From: VXNE01 sp963665455
GTDB taxonomy: Bacteria > Pseudomonadota > Gammaproteobacteria > Pseudomonadales > Azotimanducaceae
Direction: 5' to 3'
Length of the DNA: 64,000 bases
Assembly (NCBI GenBank): GCA_963665455.1
Contig: OY762279.1
Coordinates: forward strand, 3,782,001 to 3,846,000
The notes beneath the pieces are model-generated. The model searched no databases and was not told where the DNA came from. It saw nothing but the letters and a program-made list of their open reading frames with translations. Position 1 is the stretch's first letter. Each line of letters opens with the position of its first letter. Below, piece after piece: positions 40,887 to 49,025 of the stretch. The translations under genes and the position numbers were made by a program.

Positions 40887-43364
40887 TCAGCCCGCCGCCG
40901 GGGCAACGCTGAAGCCGTCTTCGTCGTGCGACACGACGGCGTCGCCGGGCGAGGTGCCCTCGCCGAGCTTGTCGAGCACGTATTCGGCGATGATCGGACG
41001 GATCGAGCCGGCGATGATGCCGTCCAGGAAGCGCGCGCCCTGGGGCGTGGTCTTGACCCGCTCCGTGAGGTACGCGAGGACGGCATCGTCAAACGTGAGG
41101 CTGGCTCGATGCGATGCCCGGTAGGATTCGCCGAGCCGGCGCAGACGCATGCCGGCGATCGTGCCGAGTGTCTCCTCGCCGAGCGGCCAATACGGCACCA
41201 CCTGTAGCCGCCCGATGAACGCCGCAGGAAAATGCTGCGCCAGGGCGCGGTTCAGGTCGCGGTTGAAGTCGTCCTCGAACGGCGGTGGATCCGCCATCGC
41301 GGCCTGCTCGACGACGGTGTCGCCGGCGTTGCTCGTCAGGATGATGAGGGCATTGGAGAAGTCGGCTTCGATGCCCTCCGCGTCCTCCATCCAGCCCCTG
41401 TCGAGCACTTGGTAGAGCATCTCGATCACGTCGCCGTGCGCCTTCTCGATCTCGTCGAGGAGGACCACGGAGTAGGGCGTGCGCCGAATGCCCTCGGTCA
41501 ACACGCCACCTTCGCCGTAGCCGACGTAGCCGGCGGGCGCGCCCTTCAGGTTGGAGACGGTGTGCGCTTCTTGGTATTCGGACATGTTGATGGTGAGGAT
41601 GCGACCGCCGAACAGGACATCGGCGATGGCGAGGGCGGTTTCGGTCTTGCCGACCCCGGAAGGGCCGCAGAACATTAGGGCACCCACCGGCTTGCGCCGG
41701 TCGGAGAGCCCGGCGAGATAGGCGCGCGCCTGGGCGGCGCAGCGGGATAGCGCGTCGTTCTGGCCGACGACGCGCTCCGACAGGGTCTGCTCCAGGTCCC
41801 GCGCCGTCTTGCTGACGTCCGCCAACATGCCGCCAATGGGGACGCCGGTCAGGTCCGACACCACATTGGCGACGTCGTCCTCGACGACCAGCCGCGGTCC
41901 TTCCGCGTCCCCGGCGTCGCTTGTCCCGTCGTTGCCTTCACTGCCCTCGTCGGCGTCCGCTGCCCCGGCGCTCTCGGCCGCGGGCTCGATGCGGCTCTCG
42001 ATGCTGACATCGACGGCGAAGTCCAAGCCTCCGTCGCCGTCGCCGGCAGCCTCACCGGCGGCGACCTCCGCCGTCTCGGCGACCTCCGCCGTCTCGGCGA
42101 CCTCCGCCTCGGCTTCGTCGGCAGCGCCGTTGCGCATCCGGGCGCGGGCGCAGGCGGAGTCGAGCACGACCACCGCCTTGTCCGGCAGTTGGCGGCCCAC
42201 GATGTAGCGTCTGGACAACGCGACGGCGGATTCGAGCACGTGCTCGGCGAACTTCGCGCCGTGGTGCTCCGCCAAGCCCGGCGCGATGCCTTCGATGATG
42301 CGCAAAGCCTCCTCGTCGTCGGGCTCCTGGATGCGCACGGGCGCGACCCTGCGCGCGAGGCCCGGATCCGGCTCGATGTACCGGCGCCACTCGCGCCAGC
42401 CGCAGGTGCCGAGGATGCGCACCGCGCCGCCGCTGAGCACGCTGCGCAGCGCATCGACGCCACCCCCGCCCTGATCGGCGAACAGGAGATGAATATCGTC
42501 CACGTAGAGGATCATGCCGCTGCCCTCGACTTCCTTGACGATGGCCTGTAGGCGTTCCTCCAACGCGCCGCGCACAGCCGCGCCGGCGCGCAACGCCGAG
42601 ACGTCCAGCGACCAGACGGGCGTTTCGTGCAGGGCGGCCGGCACGTCGTCGGAGCCATGGGCGATGGCGTTGATGAAGCCCAGGGCGCACGCGGTCTTGC
42701 CCACCCCGGCCTCGCCGACGACGACCGCGGAGTTCTGCCGCCGGCGCAGCAGGATCGCGGCAACTGCGGACATCGACGTCCGCAGGCCCACCACCGGGTC
42801 GAAGCCCTCCTCGCGGGCCGCGGCGATCATGTCGCGGCCGTAGCGGGAGAGTTCCGGATACTCGGAGTCCGGTGCGCCGGCGGCGCTGATGCCGGGACCG
42901 CCGCCGGTGTCGGTGCCGGCGGCGTCCGCGAGCTTGCCGAGCTTCAAGTTGCCGAGGCCGGGCAGGGCAGCCAGGCGTGGCCAAGCGTCGCCCCGCCGCA
43001 CGACGGTCTCGAAGAAGCGAATCGGGGCCACGTTGGCGTCCCCGTACTCGTCGAAGGACAGCGACCACGCTTCGCGCAGCAGGTGGGCGAGCGACTCGTC
43101 GATGGTGGGCAGCGCCCCGCCGGTGCTGCGCGGCTCCTTGGCGACCTGCGAGGCGAGCCAGGACTCGATGCCGGGCGCATCGGCGCCGGCGCCGTCCAGC
43201 GCCTGCATGACCGATGCTCCGATCGTGCGATCACGCAACAGGCACAGCAGGAAGAACTCGATGCTGATGCTTGAGCGCCCGTCGCGTGCGGCCGTCTCAG
43301 CGGTGGAATGCAGCACGCGCCGCGAGTCGGCGTCGAGATACTCGTATATCTTTCTGAGATTCAT
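40887..43364 (-). CDS. clpV: T6SS AAA+ unfoldase ClpV (TssH) with atypical middle region
   Basis: The 825-residue protein has an N-terminal domain with ADSRRVLHSTAETAARDGRSSISIEFFLLCLLRD. NBD1 has Walker A VVGEAGVGKTA (about 216) and ILYVDDIHLLFADQGG. NBD2 has Walker A CGPSGVGKTE (about 565) and VVLLDEIEKAH. In place of the usual coiled-coil middle domain, residues 420-500 are an acidic Ala/Glu/Asp-rich stretch with short repeats AEVAET. ClpV disassembles contracted TssBC sheaths. ATG 43364 has AGGAGCGGG upstream. It is upstream of tssB on the same strand. Confidence 0.92.
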   Translation of the reverse strand: MNLRKIYEYLDADSRRVLHSTAETAARDGRSSISIEFFLLCLLRDRTIGASVMQALDGAGADAPGIESWLASQVAKEPRSTGGALPTIDESLAHLLREAWSLSFDEYGDANVAPIRFFETVVRRGDAWPRLAALPGLGNLKLGKLADAAGTDTGGGPGISAAGAPDSEYPELSRYGRDMIAAAREEGFDPVVGLRTSMSAVAAILLRRRQNSAVVVGEAGVGKTACALGFINAIAHGSDDVPAALHETPVWSLDVSALRAGAAVRGALEERLQAIVKEVEGSGMILYVDDIHLLFADQGGGGVDALRSVLSGGAVRILGTCGWREWRRYIEPDPGLARRVAPVRIQEPDDEEALRIIEGIAPGLAEHHGAKFAEHVLESAVALSRRYIVGRQLPDKAVVVLDSACARARMRNGAADEAEAEVAETAEVAETAEVAAGEAAGDGDGGLDFAVDVSIESRIEPAAESAGAADADEGSEGNDGTSDAGDAEGPRLVVEDDVANVVSDLTGVPIGGMLADVSKTARDLEQTLSERVVGQNDALSRCAAQARAYLAGLSDRRKPVGALMFCGPSGVGKTETALAIADVLFGGRILTINMSEYQEAHTVSNLKGAPAGYVGYGEGGVLTEGIRRTPYSVVLLDEIEKAHGDVIEMLYQVLDRGWMEDAEGIEADFSNALIILTSNAGDTVVEQAAMADPPPFEDDFNRDLNRALAQHFPAAFIGRLQVVPYWPLGEETLGTIAGMRLRRLGESYRASHRASLTFDDAVLAYLTERVKTTPQGARFLDGIIAGSIRPIIAEYVLDKLGEGTSPGDAVVSHDEDGFSVAPAAG
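42061..42112. repeat. 18-bp tandem repeat in the clpV linker
   Basis: The 18-bp unit GCGACCTCCGCCGTCTCG is present at 42061-42078 and 42079-42096, followed by a partial third copy. It encodes the repeated AEVAET of the acidic linker and could vary in copy number. Confidence 0.8.
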
Positions 43365-43391
43365 AGTCCCGCTCCTGCTGTCTAAGAACAT

Positions 43392-43481
43392 CTGGACGAG
43401 CCCCTCCATGGGCTTGTTCAGGTCGCAAGGCAAACGCTGTTTCGCCTTGCTACGCAAATTCAATCGCTTACACCATCGAAT
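43392..43481 (-). repeat. Copy B of the ~90-bp dispersed hairpin repeat
   Basis: The complement of this stretch matches 25415-25506. Its terminal hairpin has the same ATGGAG loop with two A/C mismatches in the stem as read on the minus strand; they become G-U pairs if read on plus. It ends 28 bases upstream of clpV, in the same relative orientation as copy A to the sulfotransferase-like gene. Confidence 0.75.
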
Positions 43482-43918
43482 CTGGCGACACATCCCTACG
43501 CCGCGCCGCGGAACGTCTGTCCTCCGCCGACCAGCTCGTCGCCGGATGCAGCACGCGGTGCGGACTGCGCAGCCAAACCGTAACCTTACGTGCCCCCTTG
43601 CCTTGGCGCAAGCATGAACCGCGCACTGCGCGCGCGTGCCGCCCGCGTGTCGATTTCTTCACGCTTTGTGTGGGATGTGCCGCTAACGGCGTGTCGGACT
43701 TTGCCGGCAGCGCGAAGCCCGGCGCCGGCTAGCGGCCTTGACCTCGCCGGGCCGATGGGCCACGGTGCGGGGATGCTCCAACACGTCACTTCCCGCCAAG
43801 AATGGTCGTTCCCGGCCGTGCCGCGGCGCACCCCCCCGGCACCCGGCGCGCGGCGGTGGCGGCTCCTCCCCTTCGAGCATCGCCCACGTCGCCTCCGAGG
43901 CGCGTGGATCCCGCCGCC
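43482..43918. other. Gene-free stretch between clpV and glucokinase
   Basis: I see no supported gene or RNA here. An ATG at 43802 is in frame with glucokinase but would add a Pro/Ala/Arg-rich extension unlike the family. This marks the edge of the T6SS cluster, where TTG-rich Leu codon use gives way to the CTG/CTC-rich style of the flanks. Confidence 0.4.
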
Positions 43919-44848
43919 GTGACGCGGGTCGCCGCGGCCGACATCGGCGCGACCCAGGCGCGCTTTCGCGTCATGGACGCGGGGCGCCTGGTCGGTGCGC
44001 ATGTTTGCGGCACCGCCGACCACGGGGACGCCATCGCCCTCGTCGCCGAGGGGCTGGGCGAACCCACGCCGGACGTGCTGTGCGTCGCCGTCGGCGGGCC
44101 CGTGGTGGCGGGCCGCGCGCGATTGACGAACGGAACCCTGGAATTCGACGGGGCCGCGATCGCCGATGCCTTGGGGATAGGCCGGGTCGCGCTCGTCAAC
44201 GACTTGGTCGCCTTGGGCATGGAGGTGCCCCACCTCGAGGCCGGGTCCGTACGCCCGCTTGGCGTGCCGCCCGCCGGTGCCGGCGCGCGCGCCGTGCTCG
44301 CGCCCGGGACGGGTCTCGGCATGGTGATCGTGACCGAGCACGGCGATGTCTTGCCATCCGAGGGCGGGCACGCGCCGTTTGCGCCGGCGGACCCGCTGGA
44401 GCAGGAGTTGCTGGGCGCGCTGGCCGGCGACCTGGGCTACGTCTCGTGGGAGGACGTGCTCGCCGGGCCCGGCATCGTGAAGCTGTACCGTGCGGTGTGC
44501 GCGGTGTGGGGGGCGGCACCGGAGGAGCTCGCGCCGGCGGCGATCACGGAACGCGCCCTCGCCTTGGCCGATCCGGTGTGCCACCGGACCCTCGAGGTCT
44601 ATTGTGCCGCGCTCGGCAACGCCGCGGGCGCGCTCTGCGTGACCACCTGCGCGCGCGGCGGGGTCTACCTGGGCGGTGGCATCCTCCCACGCATCGCGGA
44701 CTTCCTGGCCCGCAGCGGCTTCCGCCGCCGCTTCGAGGAACGCGGCCGAATGACCGACTACGTGCGCGACATCGGCACGGCGATCATTCTGGACGAGGAC
44801 GCCGGCCTGGCCGGCGCCCTGCGCCACGCCCGCGCGCTCGGCGGCTGA
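43919..44848 (+). CDS. glk: Glucokinase (Glk family)
   Basis: The 309-residue protein follows the bacterial Glk pattern: a phosphate loop VAAADIGATQARFRV (usual DIGGTNAR, here with Ala and Gln), RVALVNDLVALGM, LAPGTGLGMVIV, the substrate-binding LPSEGGHAPFAP, VSWEDVLAGPGIVKLYRAV and GGVYLGGGILPRIADFL. It phosphorylates glucose with ATP. GTG 43919 gives the family start; GTG 43904 has a GAGG just upstream and is possible. Its 3' end lies in a 33-bp sequence that is repeated at 45445-45477. Confidence 0.85.
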   Translation: MTRVAAADIGATQARFRVMDAGRLVGAHVCGTADHGDAIALVAEGLGEPTPDVLCVAVGGPVVAGRARLTNGTLEFDGAAIADALGIGRVALVNDLVALGMEVPHLEAGSVRPLGVPPAGAGARAVLAPGTGLGMVIVTEHGDVLPSEGGHAPFAPADPLEQELLGALAGDLGYVSWEDVLAGPGIVKLYRAVCAVWGAAPEELAPAAITERALALADPVCHRTLEVYCAALGNAAGALCVTTCARGGVYLGGGILPRIADFLARSGFRRRFEERGRMTDYVRDIGTAIILDEDAGLAGALRHARALGG

Positions 44849-44853
44849 CTGGA
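44821..44853. repeat. 33-bp direct repeat, left copy (glucokinase 3' end)
   Basis: A perfect 33-bp match to 45445-45477. It contains the last codons and the stop of glucokinase and a few bases beyond it. Confidence 0.85.
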
Positions 44854-45444
44854 CGGCTCAGTCAGGGGTTCGTCTCCGTGGTGGAGGCGGTGGATCGCGC
44901 CGTGGCGGACGTGGGGGCGGTGGCGGAGGTGGCGGGTTCGCCGGACGTGTTGGCCTTGAGCGTCTTTCCGGCTCGTCACCAAGTCTACGAGGAGCGCCCT
45001 ATAGCCGGTCCGACGCTTCGCTGTCGCTACGCGCCGGCTCCGCCTCCGGCCCAGCCACGCCGGCCGCCCATGGAACAAACGGCACCAGTCGCTGCGCTCC
45101 CGTCGCCGCTTGTTCCATGCGAGGTTGCGGCATAGCGTTTCGGCTCCATCCGGACAGCGTCTTCCCAGCACTTCCGATTCACGCTTTGGTTCGTCGCAAT
45201 GCCTGCATCTCCGAGGCGGGACGTCACCTCGATCCCGCGCTCCTGTAGGGCTGCGTGCCGGCGCTGTATTTCCTCGGCGTGCGGCATCCAACAGCCCCTG
45301 CCAGACTTTTGGTGCGCCACTTCTCCTCGATGGCGGTGTTCATCCTGCACTCAACGACATCTTCGCGTTGGGGTGGCCAGTTTAGCAGGGAACCGCCTAA
45401 CCGCGGACCACGGCGCGGGGCTCGGGGGGGCTCGGGGGTGCCCC
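44854..45444. other. ~590-bp insert between the 33-bp direct repeats, no recognised gene
   Basis: The segment separates glucokinase from the convergent crotonase. It has short open frames on both strands, none with a family I recognise; the longest on minus (about 45027-45350) is Arg/Gly-rich, and a plus frame gives an acidic Val/Ala-rich stretch. It contains a long hairpin at 45069-45119. If the right-hand repeat copy is the original site, glucokinase and crotonase stops would have been only 8 bases apart before insertion. Confidence 0.5.
45069..45119. repeat. Long hairpin inside the insert
   Basis: CATGGAACAAACGGC (45069-45083) pairs with GCCGCTTGTTCCATG (45105-45119) with one mismatch and a 21-base loop. 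Confidence 0.7.
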
Positions 45445-45477
45445 GCGCCACGCCCGCGCGCTCGGCGGCTGACTGGA
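45445..45477. repeat. 33-bp direct repeat, right copy
   Basis: A duplicate of the glucokinase 3' end. It ends 3 bases before the crotonase stop codon. Confidence 0.85.
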
Positions 45478-45480
45478 TTC

Positions 45481-46362
45481 TCAGTCGCCCTTGCCCCGAA
45501 AACCCTCGTTCCCGCGGTAGGGCGCATCGCGCTCCTGGAAGGCCTGGCCGAGTCCCTTCTCGCGCACGGCCTCGCCGAACGTGTAGGTCCATTCGGTCAT
45601 TTGCGCCAGGGCGTCCTGCTCCGTGGCGCTGCGCACGGACGAGTAGATGCCCATGTTCTCGTAGAAGCGGTTCATCGTGAGCTTGAGTACGGCCAGGTGG
45701 TCCGCCGTGCCGTTCGCCACGCGCTCGGCGAAGGTGATCGTGTTCGCATCGAGTTCCTCCTTCGGCCAGGCGTAGTTGATCATCTCGATCTCCGCCGCCT
45801 CGGCCCCGGTCATGTTGTCCCCGGTGTAGTAGTACTCCTTGGCCTTGCGCATGCTCATCACCAGGGGCCAGATGTTGCCGTTGCGGGCCGTGCCGAGGCC
45901 CCGCAGGCCGGGGTGGCCGATCTGGGTGTCGTCCGCGGCCACGACGAGGTCCGCCATCATCGCGAGTTCGCAGCCACCGGCCAGGGCGTAGCCGTGGAGC
46001 TGGGCGATGGTGATCTTCGCCATGTTCCACAGGTACATCTGCACGTCGGTGATCTGCTGCATCGAGGTGCGCATGTTCATCATCAGCACGCGGCGCTTGC
46101 CGTCCACGGTCTGGTAGGTGCGCTCGCCGCGCCGCTCGCGGCCGGGGGTCAGGTCGTAGCCCGCGCTGAAGCAGCGTCCCGCGCCCCGCAGGATGATGAC
46201 GCGGCAGCTTTGGTCGGCCTCCAGATCGTGCAGGCACTCGTTCAGTTCGGAGAAGAGTTCGCCGGTGAGCGCGTTCATCTTCTCGGGCCGGTTCAGCGTG
46301 ATGCGCGCCAGCCGGTCGTCGGTGCCGAGGCGCTCCAGAAGGATGGTGTGGTAGTCGGTCAT
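45481..46362 (-). CDS. Enoyl-CoA hydratase/isomerase (crotonase) family protein
   Basis: The 293-residue crotonase has RITLNRPEKMNALTGELFSELNECL, the oxyanion segment GRCFSAGYDLTPGRER, and LHGYALAGGCELAMMADLVVAADDTQIGHPGLRGLG. The acidic residue that usually follows the conserved Pro is absent here (HPGLRG), which argues against standard hydratase chemistry. Related long crotonases act on varied CoA substrates. ATG 46362 is the natural start. It converges with glucokinase and diverges from the TonB receptor gene, 111 bp away. Confidence 0.85.
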   Translation of the reverse strand: MTDYHTILLERLGTDDRLARITLNRPEKMNALTGELFSELNECLHDLEADQSCRVIILRGAGRCFSAGYDLTPGRERRGERTYQTVDGKRRVLMMNMRTSMQQITDVQMYLWNMAKITIAQLHGYALAGGCELAMMADLVVAADDTQIGHPGLRGLGTARNGNIWPLVMSMRKAKEYYYTGDNMTGAEAAEIEMINYAWPKEELDANTITFAERVANGTADHLAVLKLTMNRFYENMGIYSSVRSATEQDALAQMTEWTYTFGEAVREKGLGQAFQERDAPYRGNEGFRGKGD

Positions 46363-46473
46363 GGGTTCCCCCGCCTGGGTCGAAACCTGCAAGCATACCC
46401 CCGCCGTTTGCCACCGCCTCCGGGTGGCGTGTAGGCTCAGTCGCTGGAGAGGGGAAGACAGAGGTGTCTCGAA

Positions 46474-49017
46474 ATGAAGCGCAACAAGCCGCTTGTCGTC
46501 GGTCTTTGCCTGGCCGTGGCCGCGGGGCCACTGGCCTGGGCCGAGGAAGAGAGCGAGCCACAGGGCGAAGCCGTCATCGAGGAGATCGTCGTCACGGCGA
46601 CGCACCGCGAGACGCGCCTGATGGACACGCCGATGGGCATCGGCGCCGTGACGGACGAGGTGATCGAGGAGATCGGCGCCCAGGAGATGGGCGAGGTGTT
46701 CCGCATGGTCTCGGGGCTCAACATGGGCGGCGAGGGCGCCGCGCAGACCCGCTACACCGTGCGCGGCGTGACTTCGCAACAAACCAACAGCGTGCGCGAC
46801 ACCGCCGGCGCCATGGTCGCCGTCTACCTCGACGGCGCCTCGCTCACGTCGGCCCTTGGACCCGCGCGCCAGATCACGGGCAACCTGTTCGACATCGAGC
46901 GGGTCGAGGTGCTGAAGGGTCCCCAGGGCACCCTGTTCGGCGAGAGTGCCCAGGGCGGCGCCGTCCGCTACATCTACAAGTCGCCCGTCGCCAACGAGTG
47001 GGACGCGGCTTTCCGGGCCGGCGCCTACACGATGAAGTGGTCGGACGACAACTCCAACGACTACAACGGCATGCTGAACATCCCGATCCTCGACGACCGA
47101 CTGGCCGCCCGGGTCGTGCTGTTCGAAACCGACCGCGCCGGCTACATCGACCAGCTCACCGGCTGCGTACCCCAGGTCAACGATACCGGCTATCCGATCG
47201 CGCGGCCGATCTGCTCCGGCGTGCACGAGGACGTCAACGCCACCTCCAACACCGGCGGACGGCTGGCCATCAAGTACTTCGCCGACCGCTGGACGGCCGA
47301 ACTGGCGCGGTACTGGGTATCCCAGGAGGGGGACGGGACGGCATACACCATCGCCGGCAACCGCGGCGACCGGGACCTGATCGCCGACGACCCGTACGTG
47401 ACCAACGCCCGGGAGTTCCGCGGGCTGAACGGCGATGGCTGGGACGACTTCGAGGTGATGCGCGCGACCGTCGAGGTGGGCTTCAGCTTCGCGGACCTCA
47501 CGTTCACCGCGACCGACACGGACCGGGACAGCCTCACGTTCCGCGAACTCGCCGATCCCGTGGTCCGGGGCATCGACTGGATCACCGCGTTCGGGGGCAA
47601 CACCAGCGGCCGCTGCCTGCTGGAGGTGCCGAACCCCGAGGTGAACTGCCCGATCCCCCTCGACGCGATGAACATGCACAGCTACGGCTGGGACGGCTGG
47701 ACGGACGTGCAGCGCCAGACCTACGAAATCAGGCTGGTCTCGAACCAGCCGGGCCGGCTGCGCTGGTCCGCCGGTGCCTACCGCAAGGAGTCGGAAGACT
47801 GGTCGTGGAGCGGCGTGCTGTACTCGATGAACCCGGACCGCGCGATCTACGACGACATCTTCTTCTTCAACTCCCCCGAGACGTCGCACCAGACCGATTT
47901 CGAGGAGACCTCGGCGTTCGGCGAGGTGAGCTACGACCTGACCGACGAGATCGAGCTGACCCTCGGCGCCCGCTTCGCGTCGCTGACCCAGGACTTCTTC
48001 ATCGGCGTCAAGGGCGAGCAGATCTACCGGGACAGCGTGCGCGTCGGCAACTGGGATTCGCCGCAGTCGTTCGAGCGCTACCGCGGCTACGTCGGCGAGC
48101 AGAACGGCACGACGGACAACGACGTCATAAGCCCGCGTTTCGTGGCCACGTGGCGGCCGGCCGGCCGGGATCTCATGGCCTATTTCAGCTACGCCGAAGG
48201 CTACCGGCCGGGCGGCCAGAACCGCGGCGTGCTGCTGGACGCGCGGTACATCGAGCGCGACGCCGATGCCGCCGAGGCGACCGGCTCCCTGCCGCCGGAG
48301 GAGATCGCGGCGCGGCGCGCCGAGGCCCAGGCCCTGCGGACGGTGGTGTTCTTCGACGGCGACAACGTCGTGAACTACGAACTCGGCAGCAAGTTCACGG
48401 TGATGGACGGGCGGGCCTCGGTCCAGGCCGCGGTCTACTTCACCGACTGGCAGGACGTCATCCAGCGCTCCGAACGGCCGCTACCCAACGGCAACATCGT
48501 CGGCTTCAACGCCAACGAGGGCGCGGCGGAGATCTGGGGCGTCGATCTGGACTTCAACATCGCCCTGACCGAGCGCCTGCGCGCGTCGCTGATCGCCGCG
48601 TTCGTCGAGACCGAACTGACCGAGGCGGCGCAGAACGAGGGCAAGGAGCTGATCTTCTCGTCGCCCTTCAGCGCGACGCTGAACCTCGACTACGAGTGGC
48701 CGCTGACCAACGCGCTCGTCGCGAACTTCCACATCGACGTGTCGAACTTCGACGAGCGCTGGTTCAACACCGACAACACGATCGCCCTGCCGGACTACAC
48801 GATCGTCAACGCCCGGGTCACCCTGCGCGACGCCGCGGACCAGTGGGCGGTGGTGCTCTGGGCCAAGAACCTGGGCGACGAGCGGATCGTGCGCGACCGG
48901 TACAGCGACCTCACCACGGGCGACCAGAATCCCTGGCTCGGCGACCTGCGCGGCAGCTACCAGTACCTCGATCCGCCGGAGGCGATCGGGCTCGAGTTCC
49001 GCTGGAACCTGAGGTAA
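46474..49017 (+). CDS. TonB-dependent outer-membrane receptor
   Basis: The 847-residue protein has a signal peptide (KRNKPLVVGLCLAVAAGPLAWA) and a TonB-box-like EEIVVTATHRETRLMDTP after it. The plug domain (about 55-165) includes VSGLNMGGEGAAQTRYTVRGV and IERVEVLKGPQGTLFGESAQGGAVRYIYK, followed by a 22-strand barrel pattern with NYELGSKFTVMDGRASVQAAVYFTDWQDV. Such receptors import siderophores, vitamins, sugars or other large ligands; the ligand here is not predictable. The haloperoxidase-like lipoprotein gene begins 8 bases after its stop, suggesting they serve one uptake or processing pathway. Confidence 0.92.
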   Translation: MKRNKPLVVGLCLAVAAGPLAWAEEESEPQGEAVIEEIVVTATHRETRLMDTPMGIGAVTDEVIEEIGAQEMGEVFRMVSGLNMGGEGAAQTRYTVRGVTSQQTNSVRDTAGAMVAVYLDGASLTSALGPARQITGNLFDIERVEVLKGPQGTLFGESAQGGAVRYIYKSPVANEWDAAFRAGAYTMKWSDDNSNDYNGMLNIPILDDRLAARVVLFETDRAGYIDQLTGCVPQVNDTGYPIARPICSGVHEDVNATSNTGGRLAIKYFADRWTAELARYWVSQEGDGTAYTIAGNRGDRDLIADDPYVTNAREFRGLNGDGWDDFEVMRATVEVGFSFADLTFTATDTDRDSLTFRELADPVVRGIDWITAFGGNTSGRCLLEVPNPEVNCPIPLDAMNMHSYGWDGWTDVQRQTYEIRLVSNQPGRLRWSAGAYRKESEDWSWSGVLYSMNPDRAIYDDIFFFNSPETSHQTDFEETSAFGEVSYDLTDEIELTLGARFASLTQDFFIGVKGEQIYRDSVRVGNWDSPQSFERYRGYVGEQNGTTDNDVISPRFVATWRPAGRDLMAYFSYAEGYRPGGQNRGVLLDARYIERDADAAEATGSLPPEEIAARRAEAQALRTVVFFDGDNVVNYELGSKFTVMDGRASVQAAVYFTDWQDVIQRSERPLPNGNIVGFNANEGAAEIWGVDLDFNIALTERLRASLIAAFVETELTEAAQNEGKELIFSSPFSATLNLDYEWPLTNALVANFHIDVSNFDERWFNTDNTIALPDYTIVNARVTLRDAADQWAVVLWAKNLGDERIVRDRYSDLTTGDQNPWLGDLRGSYQYLDPPEAIGLEFRWNLR

Positions 49018-49025
49018 CGAGCAAC

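Noticed and set aside
42061..42112. A CRISPR-like array
   Set aside because: The repeats are short, tandem without spacers and in frame within clpV.
45027..45350. Arg/Gly-rich 107-residue minus frame in the insert
   Set aside because: It resembles neither a transposase nor any family I know and has no ribosome site; left as part of the insert.
46451..46473. Similar AGAGGGGAAGACAG text before the TonB receptor and before the gene at 56635
   Set aside because: Short purine-rich leaders around ribosome sites can agree by chance; no further similarity around them.
45484..47889. 800-residue minus-strand frame through the receptor gene
   Set aside because: Only its C-terminal part (45481-46362) is a real crotonase; the rest is the antisense shadow of the TonB receptor.
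46464..49025. Very long open frame continuing upstream of the haloperoxidase-like gene through the TonB receptor
   Set aside because: It is an Arg/Gly/Pro-rich shadow of the receptor gene in another frame; the true gene starts at the signal peptide (49026).
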